Part shown: positions 19,219-27,130 of the stretch, one piece after another
Layout: every line of letters begins with the position of its first letter
How positions within the stretch are numbered: the first letter of the stretch is position 1
From: Alistipes ihumii AP11
GTDB lineage: Bacteria; Bacteroidota; Bacteroidia; Bacteroidales; Rikenellaceae
Direction of reading: 5' to 3'
DNA length: 64,000 nt
NCBI RefSeq assembly: GCF_025144665.1
Contig: NZ_CP102294.1
Location: 1,674,001 to 1,738,000 of the forward strand
Notes under the pieces: model-generated
Seen by the model: the letters and a program-made list of their open reading frames with translations, nothing else
What the model was told of the DNA's origin: nothing
Database searches by the model: none
Position numbers and translations under genes: made by a program

Positions 19219-20610
19219 TCAGTCGTTCATATATTCTTCGATCTGGGCCGTCGTGACCGGCGGACGGTTGCCGCCGAGCAGCCGGTTGCCGAAAGAGGTG
19301 ATCAGCATGTCGTCCTCGATCCGGATACCGCCGAAGTCGAGATATTCGCGTACTTTGGCGAAGTCGATAAAGCCGCCGCCCAATCCTTCGCGCTCCCACT
19401 TCTCGATCAGCGCGGGGATGAAATAGATGCCCGGCTCGACGGTGATGACCATGCCCTCGCGCAGCCGCTTGCCCATGCGCAGCGACGACAAGCCCGGCGT
19501 CGAGCTGCGGAGCGTCTGTTCGTCGTAGCCGACGTATTTTTCGCCGATGTTCTCCATGTCGTGCACGTCGAGCCCCATTTGGTGGCCCAAACCGTGCGGC
19601 ATGAACAACGCCTGAGCGCCGACGGCTACTGCCTCCTGCATGTCGCCCCGCATCAGGCCGAGCGACTTGAGGCCTTCGGCGATCACGAGCGACGCCTCGT
19701 TGTGCATCCGATAGTAGTACGAATCGGGACCGGCCAGCGAGAACGTGCGGTCGTTGGCCGCCAGCACGATGTCGTACACGTCCTTCTGTTTCTGCGTGAA
19801 CCGGCCGCTGACGGGAAACGTGCGCGTGAAGTCGCTGCAGTAGTTCATCGTCGTCTCGGCTCCCGCGTCGACGAGCATCAGACGCCCGCTGAGCAGCGTG
19901 CCCTCGTGGCAGTGGTTGTGCAACGTCTCGCCGTGTTGGCTGACGATCGAGAAGAACGAGACGCCGGCTCCGTGCTGCAGCGCGATGCTCTCGATCGCTC
20001 CGGCGATCTCGCGCTCGACGACGCCCGGACGGCACATTTTCATAGCCATGCGGTGCATCTTGCTGCCGATCTCGCAGGCCTTTTCGATCTGGTCGATTTC
20101 GTCGGCGTCCTTGATCTCGCGCAGCGCTACGACCGCCTTGGCCAGCTCGACCGAGGCGTAAAGCGGAACCCGCTCGGGCGCGAGACCGAGCAGCCGGGCG
20201 ATCTGCAGCGTCGTTTCGCCCCGGTAAGGAGGCAGGAAATGGACCTTGCGCCCCTTGGCGACGGCCGCTTCGATCCGCTTGCCGAGCTGCGACAGCGGCA
20301 GCGTCTTGCCGATGCCGACCTCCCGGGCCTGCTCGTCGAGGGTCGGTTGCGGACCCATCCAGATGATGTCGTCGATCGTGTAGTCGTCGCCGTAGAGCGT
20401 TTCCTCGCCCGAGTCGATATCCATCAGCCCTACGTAGTCGGGACGGTTCAGGCCGAAGAAGTATAGGAAGGTGCTGTCCTGACGGAAGCGGAACTGATTG
20501 CTCGGATAGTTGGCCGGCGACTCTCCGTTGCCCGGCAGCAGCACGAGGCCGCCCTCGATCCTCTTTCGGAGCTCGCTCCGGCGGCGGACGTATGTTTCTT
20601 TGCGGAACAT
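19219..20610 (-). CDS. pepP: Xaa-Pro aminopeptidase (M24B)
   Basis: A cytoplasmic dimanganese peptidase that removes an N-terminal residue preceding proline. The 463 residues comprise an N-terminal creatinase-type domain (FLYFFGLNRPDYVGLMDID, residues 45-65) and a C-terminal pita-bread domain with all five metal ligands: Asp in LMLVDAGAE, Asp in YCSDFTRTFP, His in FMPHGLGHQMG, Glu in TVEPGIYF and Glu in GIRIEDD. Length and order fit the AMP_N plus M24 family. It has its own -7 box at 20699-20692 and no cotranscribed neighbour. Confidence 0.95.
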   Translation of the reverse strand: MFRKETYVRRRSELRKRIEGGLVLLPGNGESPANYPSNQFRFRQDSTFLYFFGLNRPDYVGLMDIDSGEETLYGDDYTIDDIIWMGPQPTLDEQAREVGIGKTLPLSQLGKRIEAAVAKGRKVHFLPPYRGETTLQIARLLGLAPERVPLYASVELAKAVVALREIKDADEIDQIEKACEIGSKMHRMAMKMCRPGVVEREIAGAIESIALQHGAGVSFFSIVSQHGETLHNHCHEGTLLSGRLMLVDAGAETTMNYCSDFTRTFPVSGRFTQKQKDVYDIVLAANDRTFSLAGPDSYYYRMHNEASLVIAEGLKSLGLMRGDMQEAVAVGAQALFMPHGLGHQMGLDVHDMENIGEKYVGYDEQTLRSSTPGLSSLRMGKRLREGMVITVEPGIYFIPALIEKWEREGLGGGFIDFAKVREYLDFGGIRIEDDMLITSFGNRLLGGNRPPVTTAQIEEYMND

Positions 20611-21110
20611 GATGCGTATGGTTTTTTATTAGATTCTTGTCTGTTCGCGCCGTTCGGGGCGGAAGGCCCGCGGAAATCGGCGATGCGTCTCCAAAAGTAA
20701 GCTTTTTTCGGGGGAATCCGAAGCGATTCGACATAATTAACCGCGCGCCGGCCGGATATGAAATGTTCGTGCGGTCGTTTTGCGGAGCAAAGCCGCGCAT
20801 CGACGACGGCTCCGCTTCCTGCCGTATATGCCGACCCGCGCCGTATCGGATCCGTTGCTCTAAGGCACGATCGAATATTTTGACCGATGCGGGGGAAACG
20901 GGTTGTCCGGGATTTTGGAAATCATTCCTTTTTGTCGTTTCCGGCCCCCGTTTCGTCGGGAGGCGGCCGGTGCAGGGATCGGAGGTTTTACGGCTTGATC
21001 CCGGCGATCCGTAGTCTGTTCTCTTCGGGTAGAGCGAGACGGGCAGCTTTCGTGTTCGGCTTTTCCGAAATATTTTATTCCTTTGTCTTTTCTGTATTCA
21101 TAACGGAACG
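20611..21110. other. Divergent intergenic region, mostly featureless
   Basis: Contains the peptidase -7 box (20692-20699) and must hold the tex promoter, for which I see no exact TAnnTTTG match. No gene or RNA is recognised. Confidence 0.5.
20692..20699 (-). promoter_or_regulatory. -7 box for the Xaa-Pro aminopeptidase gene
   Basis: The minus strand reads TACTTTTG, an exact TAnnTTTG, about 80 bp before the start codon. No -33 TTG at the right distance. Confidence 0.5.
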
Positions 21111-23252
21111 ATGACCGATACCGACGAACGAATGATCCGGGAGATTGCCCGGTTGTGTTCGCTGCCCGAGTCTCGGGTCGAGCGGACCGTGACCTTGTTG
21201 CAGGGAGGGGCGACGATCCCGTTCATCACCCGCTACCGTAAGGAGGCGACCGGTGGGCTCGACGAAGTGCAGGTGGGAGCGGTCCGCGACCGGCTCGAAC
21301 GTCTGAACGCGCTCGAAGCGCGCAAGCGGACCGTCCGCTCGGCGATCGAGGCGGCGGGAAAGATGACCGGCGCGCTGAGCGCGCAGCTCGACGATTGCTG
21401 GGACGGCGACAAATTGGAAGATCTCTATCTGCCTTACAAGCCCAAGCGGCGTACCCGGGCCGCGGCGGCCCGCGAAAAAGGGTTGGAGCCGTTGGCTGCG
21501 CTGCTGATGCGTCAGGACGGCAGCCAGCCCGAGCGGCTGGCCGACCGTTTCGTCCGGGGCGAGGTCGCCGACCGGGAACAAGCGCTTGCCGGAGCCTGCG
21601 ACATCGTGGCCGAGTGGGTCGCGGAAAACGCCCGGGCCCGGGAAGCGGTCCGCGCGGAGTATGCCCGTGCGGCGGTCCTCTCGTCGCGGGCTGTCGCCGG
21701 CAGGGAGGACGAGGGCGCTAAGTATTCCGACTATTTCGGCCGCAGCTTTCCGCTCCGGCGGATGCCCTCGCACCGGTTGCTGGCCCTGTTTCGCGGAGAG
21801 CGCGAGGGATTTCTGAAACTGTCGCTTTCTCTCTCCGACCCCGAGGCGCCGGTAGCGCGGCTCGTACGGATGTTCGTCCGGGGCGATTCCCCTGCGCGGC
21901 GACTGGTCGAATCGGCCGTGCGCGACTCTTTCCGGCGGCTGATCGTGCCGTCGATCGAAAACGAGTGCTTTGCGACGGCCAAACAGAGGGCCGACGACGA
22001 GGCGATCCGGGTTTTCGCCGACAATCTGCGGCAATTGCTGCTGTCGGCCCCGCTCGGCCGCCGGCGCGTGCTGGCGATCGACCCCGGTTTCAGGACCGGC
22101 TGCAAGACGGTTTGTCTGGACGAGCAGGGGGCCTTGCTGCATTACGAGACGATTTATCCTCATCCGCCCCGGCCGCAGGCCGACGAGGCGGTCCGGAGGC
22201 TTTCGGCGCTTGTCGGAACCTACCGGATCGAGGCGGTCGCCATCGGCGACGGAACGGCCGGACGCGAGACCGAACGGTTCGTGCGCGGCATCCGGTTCGG
22301 CCGGGAAGTGCCGGTGTATATGGTCAGCGAGGACGGGGCGTCGGTCTATTCGGCTTCCGAGGTCGGCCGCGAGGAGTTTCCCGACCGTGACGCGACGGTG
22401 CGCGGGGCCGTTTCGATCGGCCGGCGGCTGATCGATCCGCTGTCGGAGCTCGTCAAGATCGATCCGAAGTCGATCGGCGTCGGGCAATATCAGCACGACG
22501 TCGATCAGGGCAAGCTGCGGCGCAGCCTCGACGAAACGGTCGAAAGCTGCGTGAACCGCGTGGGCGTCAACCTGAATACCGCTTCGCGCCATTTGCTGGC
22601 CTATGTGTCGGGGCTGGGGCCCGCGCTGGCCCGCTCGGTGGTCGAGTATCGGGCTGCGAACGGCGAGTTCCGCTCCCGGCGCGACCTGCTGAAAGTGCCC
22701 CGGCTCGGAGCGAAGGCATTCGAGCAGTGCGCGGGCTTCCTGCGCATTCCGGGAGCGTCCGATCCGCTCGACGCGAGCGCCGTGCACCCCGAGTCCTACC
22801 CGGTCGTCGGGCGAATGGCTTCCGATCTGGGGGTGCGCGTCGCCGATCTGCTGTCGAGCGCGGAGCTTCGCGCTAAGATAGACTTGCAGCGCTACGTTAC
22901 GGAGCGGACGGGGCTGCCGACGCTGAGGGACATTCTTTCCGAGCTGGCCCGTCCCGGACTCGATCCGCGCGGCGAGGCCCGGATTTTCGAGTTCGCCGAC
23001 GTGCATTCGATCGACGGCCTGCGCGAGGGCATGGTACTGCCGGGTATCGTGACGAACGTCGCCGCTTTCGGCGCCTTTGTCGATATCGGCGTCAAGCAGG
23101 ACGGGCTGGTGCACGTTTCCGAGCTGTCGGACCGCTACGTCGCGTCGCCTTCCGACGCGGTGAGGCTCCGTCAGCAGGTCCGCGTGCGCGTCGTGTCGGT
23201 CGACCGGCGCCGGGGACGCATCGGCCTGTCGATGCGGGGATTGGACGGCTGA
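21111..23252 (+). CDS. tex: Tex-family S1 RNA-binding protein
   Basis: Tex binds nucleic acid and influences transcription in bacteria. The 713 residues follow the family order: N-terminal helical region with IPFITRYRKEATGGLDE (residues 36-52), DDCWDGDKLEDLYLPYKPKRRTRA, a YqgF/RNase H-like domain (RVLAIDPGFRTGCKTVCLD and GDGTAGRETERFV), a helix-hairpin-helix section (SIGVGQYQHDVDQ, GLGPALARSVVEYR) and a C-terminal S1 domain (GMVLPGIVTNVAAFGAFVDIGVKQDGLVHVS). It is monocistronic. The peptide positions of the family motifs are intact. Confidence 0.95.
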   Translation: MTDTDERMIREIARLCSLPESRVERTVTLLQGGATIPFITRYRKEATGGLDEVQVGAVRDRLERLNALEARKRTVRSAIEAAGKMTGALSAQLDDCWDGDKLEDLYLPYKPKRRTRAAAAREKGLEPLAALLMRQDGSQPERLADRFVRGEVADREQALAGACDIVAEWVAENARAREAVRAEYARAAVLSSRAVAGREDEGAKYSDYFGRSFPLRRMPSHRLLALFRGEREGFLKLSLSLSDPEAPVARLVRMFVRGDSPARRLVESAVRDSFRRLIVPSIENECFATAKQRADDEAIRVFADNLRQLLLSAPLGRRRVLAIDPGFRTGCKTVCLDEQGALLHYETIYPHPPRPQADEAVRRLSALVGTYRIEAVAIGDGTAGRETERFVRGIRFGREVPVYMVSEDGASVYSASEVGREEFPDRDATVRGAVSIGRRLIDPLSELVKIDPKSIGVGQYQHDVDQGKLRRSLDETVESCVNRVGVNLNTASRHLLAYVSGLGPALARSVVEYRAANGEFRSRRDLLKVPRLGAKAFEQCAGFLRIPGASDPLDASAVHPESYPVVGRMASDLGVRVADLLSSAELRAKIDLQRYVTERTGLPTLRDILSELARPGLDPRGEARIFEFADVHSIDGLREGMVLPGIVTNVAAFGAFVDIGVKQDGLVHVSELSDRYVASPSDAVRLRQQVRVRVVSVDRRRGRIGLSMRGLDG

Positions 23253-23277
23253 GGCCGTTCCTGCGCGTCGCCGCCGT

Positions 23278-23308
23278 TTTGACAATTCGTCCGAAAGCGT
23301 TTACTTTG
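23278..23308 (+). promoter_or_regulatory. Possible promoter for the deacetylase-ubiX pair
   Basis: TTTG (23278-23281), a 19-bp spacer, then TTACTTTG (23301-23308), one mismatch from TAnnTTTG. It would give a leader of about 150 nt. Confidence 0.4.
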
Positions 23309-23467
23309 CGGAAGTTTTTCGGGCGGTTCGCCGATGGCCGGATTCGCGCTATGCCTCGAGGTGTCCTGCCGGACGGACTTCCGCCGCCGGACGAAGCCGG
23401 ATCGAGCCGGGAGCCTCGGGAGTCGTCGCAACGTTTTCTTTCCCGCCCGAGATGAACAGAACGAGCT

Positions 23468-24076
23468 ATGTATATCAGTCCGCCGAACTTTATTCGCCGC
23501 ATATTTCCGTCGCTGATCTGGACGATGCCGGAAACGGACCGGGTCTACCTGACCTTCGACGACGGCCCGACGCCCGGCGTGACCGAGTGGATCGTCGATC
23601 AGCTGGCCCGTTACGACGCCAAGGCCACGTTCTTCTGTCTGGGCAAGAACGCCGAGCAGCATCCCCATCTGTTCCGGATGCTGGTCGACGGGGGACACCG
23701 CATAGGCAATCATACCTACAGTCACCAGAAAGGCTGGCGGATGAGTCTGGAGCGCTATCTGGAGGATGTCGACTTCGCCAACGGGCTGTTGCAGACCGAT
23801 CTGTTCCGTCCGCCTTACGGACGGATCAAGCCGTCGCAGGCGCACCGGCTGAGCGAGCGGTATCATATCGTAATGTGGGATGTGCTGAGCCGCGACTACA
23901 GTCATCTGATTTCGCCCCGCACCTGCCTGCACAATGTGACGAAGCATGTCAAGGGCGGGTCGATCGTCGTGTTTCACGACTCGGTCAAGTCGTTCCGCAA
24001 TTTGCGGTACGCGCTGCCCCGCACGCTCGATTTCCTGTATGAAAGGGGGCTCAAGTGCTCCGTGATCGAATTGTAA
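23468..24076 (+). CDS. Polysaccharide deacetylase (NodB / CE4 domain)
   Basis: A metal-dependent deacetylase of 202 residues with all five CE4 motifs: TFDDGPTP (motif 1, catalytic Asp and metal Asp), HTYSH (motif 2, both metal histidines), RPPYG (motif 3), MWDVLSRDY (motif 4 region) and VVFHDS (motif 5). Family members act on peptidoglycan or other N-acetylated glycans. No clear signal peptide is present: the N-terminus MYISPPNFIRRIFPSLIWTMP is only weakly hydrophobic, so it may be cytoplasmic or peripheral. In Bacteroidales short NodB proteins of this kind are common near ubiX and are of uncertain substrate. It ends 5 bp before ubiX, so the two are likely one transcript. Confidence 0.92.
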   Translation: MYISPPNFIRRIFPSLIWTMPETDRVYLTFDDGPTPGVTEWIVDQLARYDAKATFFCLGKNAEQHPHLFRMLVDGGHRIGNHTYSHQKGWRMSLERYLEDVDFANGLLQTDLFRPPYGRIKPSQAHRLSERYHIVMWDVLSRDYSHLISPRTCLHNVTKHVKGGSIVVFHDSVKSFRNLRYALPRTLDFLYERGLKCSVIEL

Positions 24077-24081
24077 GGATT

Positions 24082-24681
24082 ATGAGGAAAACGAATCCGA
24101 AACGCCGCATCGTCGTGGCCGTGACCGGGGCGAGCGGCTCGCTTTACGCGCGTCTGCTGTGCGGGCGGCTGGCCGCTTCCGAAGCGGTCGGCGAGATCGC
24201 GCTGATCGTGACCGGGAACGGGCGGCGGGTCGCCGCCTACGAGGACCGTACCGACTGGATGGACGATCCGCGCTATACGCTGTACGACGACAGCGACCTG
24301 TTCGGAGCCCCGGCCTCGGGCTCGGCCCGTTACGACGCTATGGCCGTCGTGCCTTGCTCGATGGGCATGGCGGGGCGCATCGCCTCGGGCGTGTCCGACT
24401 CGCTGGCGAGCCGTGCGGCGGACGTAATGCTCAAGGAGCGTCGGCGGCTGGTGCTCGTCACGCGCGAGGCTCCGCTCGGCACGGTTCACCTGCGCAACAT
24501 GACCGCCCTGTCGGAATGCGGCGCGGTGATCTGTCCCGCCTCTCCTTCGTTCTACAGCCGTCCCGGCACGATCGAGGAGCTGTGCGGTACGATCGTCGAT
24601 CGCGTGGCCGGCTTGCTCGGCGTCGAAGTGCCGCGTTACGAGTGGGGACAGGCTTCGCCGGGCTCGGAATTCGGCGAATAA
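24082..24681 (+). CDS. ubiX: Flavin prenyltransferase UbiX
   Basis: UbiX attaches a dimethylallyl group to FMN to make prenylated FMN, the cofactor of UbiD-type decarboxylases. The protein has 199 residues from the ATG at 24082, 5 bp after the deacetylase stop; an upstream GTG (24055) would overlap that gene and is less likely. Motifs: [15 protein letters not shown] (FMN phosphate loop), [32 protein letters not shown] and [16 protein letters not shown], all diagnostic. No ubiD is adjacent. Bacteroidales use UbiX in menaquinone or aromatic-acid metabolism (general knowledge). Confidence 0.95.
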   Translation: MRKTNPKRRIVVAVTGASGSLYARLLCGRLAASEAVGEIALIVTGNGRRVAAYEDRTDWMDDPRYTLYDDSDLFGAPASGSARYDAMAVVPCSMGMAGRIASGVSDSLASRAADVMLKERRRLVLVTREAPLGTVHLRNMTALSECGAVICPASPSFYSRPGTIEELCGTIVDRVAGLLGVEVPRYEWGQASPGSEFGE

Positions 24682-24685
24682 TGCT

Positions 24686-24693
24686 TATCTTTG
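24686..24693 (+). promoter_or_regulatory. -7 box for ruvB
   Basis: TATCTTTG is an exact TAnnTTTG match in the 43-bp ubiX-ruvB gap, 32 bp before the ruvB ATG. No TTG at -33. Confidence 0.55.
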
Positions 24694-24724
24694 CTTTGCG
24701 GGGAGCCTCCGCCCCGTCCGTTCG

Positions 24725-25729
24725 ATGAAAGATATCCGCAACATAGAGACCGACCTCGATTTCGAGAACAAGATCCGTCCGCAGCAGCTCGAAGCGTTCA
24801 GCGGACAGGACAAGATCGTCGATAACCTGCATGTGTTCATTCAGGCCGCGCTGATGCGGGGCGAGGCGCTCGACCATGTGCTGCTGCACGGCCCCCCGGG
24901 ACTGGGCAAGACGACGCTCGCGAACATCATCAGCAACGAGATGGGGGCTTCGCTGAAGATGACCTCGGGCCCGGTACTCGACAAGCCGGGCGATCTGGCC
25001 GGTCTGCTGACGAACCTCGGCAGCGGCGACGTGCTGTTCATCGACGAGATTCACCGGCTCAGCCCGATCGTGGAGGAGTATCTGTACTCGGCCATGGAGG
25101 ACTACAAGATCGATATCGTGCTCGACAAGGGGCCGAGCGCCCGCTCGATCCAGATCGAGCTGAATCCGTTCACGCTGATCGGGGCCACGACGCGCAGCGG
25201 GTTGCTGACCAGCCCGCTCAGGGCCCGTTTCGGCATACAGTGTCATCTGGAGTACTACGACAGCCGCGTACTGAGCGGCATCGTCCGCCGTTCGGCCTCG
25301 ATCCTGAGTATTCCGATCGACGACGAGGCGGCCCGCGAGGTGGCTCTCCGCAGTCGGGGCACGCCTCGGATCGCCAACGCGCTGCTGCGCCGCGTGCGCG
25401 ACTTCGCGATGGTCAAGGGTGGCGGCCGGATCGATCTGGAAATTACCCGCTATGCGCTGAATGCGCTGAATATCGATTCCCGCGGGCTCGACCGTATGGA
25501 TAACAAGATTCTGCGCACGATCATCGACAAGTTCGGCGGCGGCCCGGTCGGGCTGGGTACGATCGCGACGGCCGTCAGCGAGGATACGGGGACGATAGAG
25601 GAAGTGTACGAGCCGTTCCTGATCAAGGAGGGCTTTCTGAAGCGTACCCCTCGCGGACGCGAAGCCACCGAATTGGCCTATACGCATTTGGGGCTCGTTC
25701 CTCCGGCATCCGAGCGGACGCTGTTCTGA
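24725..25729 (+). CDS. ruvB: Holliday junction branch-migration ATPase RuvB
   Basis: RuvB is the hexameric AAA+ motor that, with RuvA, drives branch migration of Holliday junctions. The 334 residues carry [12 protein letters not shown], Walker [10 protein letters not shown] (56-64), Walker [10 protein letters not shown] (104-112), sensor 1 [10 protein letters not shown], the arginine-finger region SPLRARFG, and the C-terminal winged helix ([30 protein letters not shown]). ruvA and ruvC are not adjacent. It has its own -7 box but may also be read from ubiX. Confidence 0.98.
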   Translation: MKDIRNIETDLDFENKIRPQQLEAFSGQDKIVDNLHVFIQAALMRGEALDHVLLHGPPGLGKTTLANIISNEMGASLKMTSGPVLDKPGDLAGLLTNLGSGDVLFIDEIHRLSPIVEEYLYSAMEDYKIDIVLDKGPSARSIQIELNPFTLIGATTRSGLLTSPLRARFGIQCHLEYYDSRVLSGIVRRSASILSIPIDDEAAREVALRSRGTPRIANALLRRVRDFAMVKGGGRIDLEITRYALNALNIDSRGLDRMDNKILRTIIDKFGGGPVGLGTIATAVSEDTGTIEEVYEPFLIKEGFLKRTPRGREATELAYTHLGLVPPASERTLF

Positions 25730-26232
25730 TGCTTTCCGCTCGCGCGGTTTTCGGTCCGGGGCAGATCGAAACTCCGTCCGGAATCGTTTCGGGCGTGTCG
25801 GAAATTTCTTTCGTCTTGGGATGGCCTGGATGCCGTTCCTGCAATTTTACCCGCTTTTTGTTGCGTCGCGTCCGTCCGATGTGTTCGGGGATGGCATGAA
25901 AAACCCGTAAGGCGGGCTTATCGTTTCGTCGCGGCATCCGTATTCGCCGTTCCGGCTCGGTCCGACGACCGCGCGATAAAGCGGGCCGAATCGTCGGTCT
26001 CCGTCGGCTCGTGACTCAGGGACCGTGCGACGGACGAATCTTCCGGGCCGGTTTCCCTATGTGCTTACCGTTCCATTGATGTGTCGCCGTATTTCGGCAG
26101 CGGACGAAAAACCGCCCGGGAGACGTTTGGCAACCGCCCGCGGCCGGAACATGGCTTTCTTTCGACTCGGACGACGGAGTCTTCGGCGGATTGCTGCCGT
26201 TCGTTTCCGGCGTTCCGGAACCGTTCGCCGTG
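25730..26232. other. Gene-free stretch between convergent genes
   Basis: No gene, terminator or RNA recognised. One CCCG/CGGG mini-hairpin near 25906-25918 has no T tract. Confidence 0.45.
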
Positions 26233-26550
26233 TCAGGCCTCTCCTCCCGGGAAGCTCATGGCTTGTTTTATTTCGTCGGCAGACGAGCTGGGGATCGGGA
26301 TCGGGCCGATCGAGTTTTCGTAGCGGGCGATGTTTTCGTGGAGCGAGAGCAGAAGCCGTTTGGCATGTTCGGGAGCCAGCACGATCCTACTCTTGACCCG
26401 GGCCTTGGGCAGGCCGGGCATGATCCGCACGAAGTCGAGCACGAATTCCGAGGTCGAGTGCGCGATGACGACCATGTTGGCGTATTGGCCCTCGGCCATC
26501 TCCTCGCCGAGTTCGATGTCGATTCCTTTGGAAAGTTCGTTTTTCACCAT
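26233..26550 (-). CDS. DUF3467 protein
   Basis: 105 residues with no signal peptide. The core ANMVVIAHSTSEFVLDFVRIMPG, followed by VKSRIVLAPEHAKRLLLSLHENIARYE, is the DUF3467 signature widely conserved in Bacteroidota, where it is a small cytoplasmic protein of unknown function. A C-terminal tail rich in Pro and Ser follows. It is flanked on both sides by 500-580 bp of gene-free sequence, so it is monocistronic. No standard promoter box is seen upstream. Confidence 0.88.
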   Translation of the reverse strand: MVKNELSKGIDIELGEEMAEGQYANMVVIAHSTSEFVLDFVRIMPGLPKARVKSRIVLAPEHAKRLLLSLHENIARYENSIGPIPIPSSSADEIKQAMSFPGGEA

Positions 26551-27071
26551 ATGCCGTATACCCTACTGTGATTTCCGGTAAAAATAGTGTTTTCGTCGAG
26601 GCGGTTTTCGGCTCGTTGCGGCAAATTATCGGATATTTATTAACATTTCCGGTCTGTCGGCCCGATCGGACGGGGTTGATTGCCTCGACGCTGCTTCGGG
26701 CGGCGTGTCGCGAACTTTTCCGAGGCCCGGCTTTCGTTTGCGGTTTGTTCGGCCTTCCGGAGCCGGCTTTTGGTTCGGGCGGAAGACCGTCCCGTCCGCG
26801 CGCTTTCTCTAATTCGGTCGCTCGGGCGGGGAGTTTTCATCCGGTCGTTTTCCCGTCAGGGGAAACATCGGAAGGAAAGTTTTGTGGGGACGATAGCTTT
26901 CGCCCGCTTACGGGCGGCCGGCTTCGTTACAGGCCGTTCCGTCGTTACGGTGCGTTTCCGCGACTCGTATTCTATCGGGAAGCAGCCTGCCGGTTGCAGG
27001 CGGAATAATCACGTTGTCTGGCAGCGCAGGTCGGAATGCGAGACCGATTTCCCGATCCCGGTGTGAATTGT
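26551..27071. other. Gene-free stretch
   Basis: Several short overlapping frames, none credible. The left end must contain the DUF3467 promoter, but no TAnnTTTG box is visible on the minus strand. Confidence 0.45.
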
Positions 27072-27104
27072 AAAAGCGCTACGGCAACCGGCCGCAGCGC
27101 TTTT
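27072..27104. terminator. Bidirectional terminator downstream of nrdJ
   Basis: AAAAGCGCT (27072-27080) pairs perfectly with AGCGCTTTT (27096-27104), with partial pairing in the loop. It ends in T-rich sequence in both directions and lies 27 bp past the nrdJ stop. Confidence 0.88.
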
Positions 27105-27130
27105 CGTCTCTTCCGGAGAACAAAGGCGGG

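Noticed and set aside
18878-20800. A long minus-strand open frame overlapping the Xaa-Pro aminopeptidase gene
   Set aside because: It is a +1 frame shadow of that gene with Arg-rich translation.
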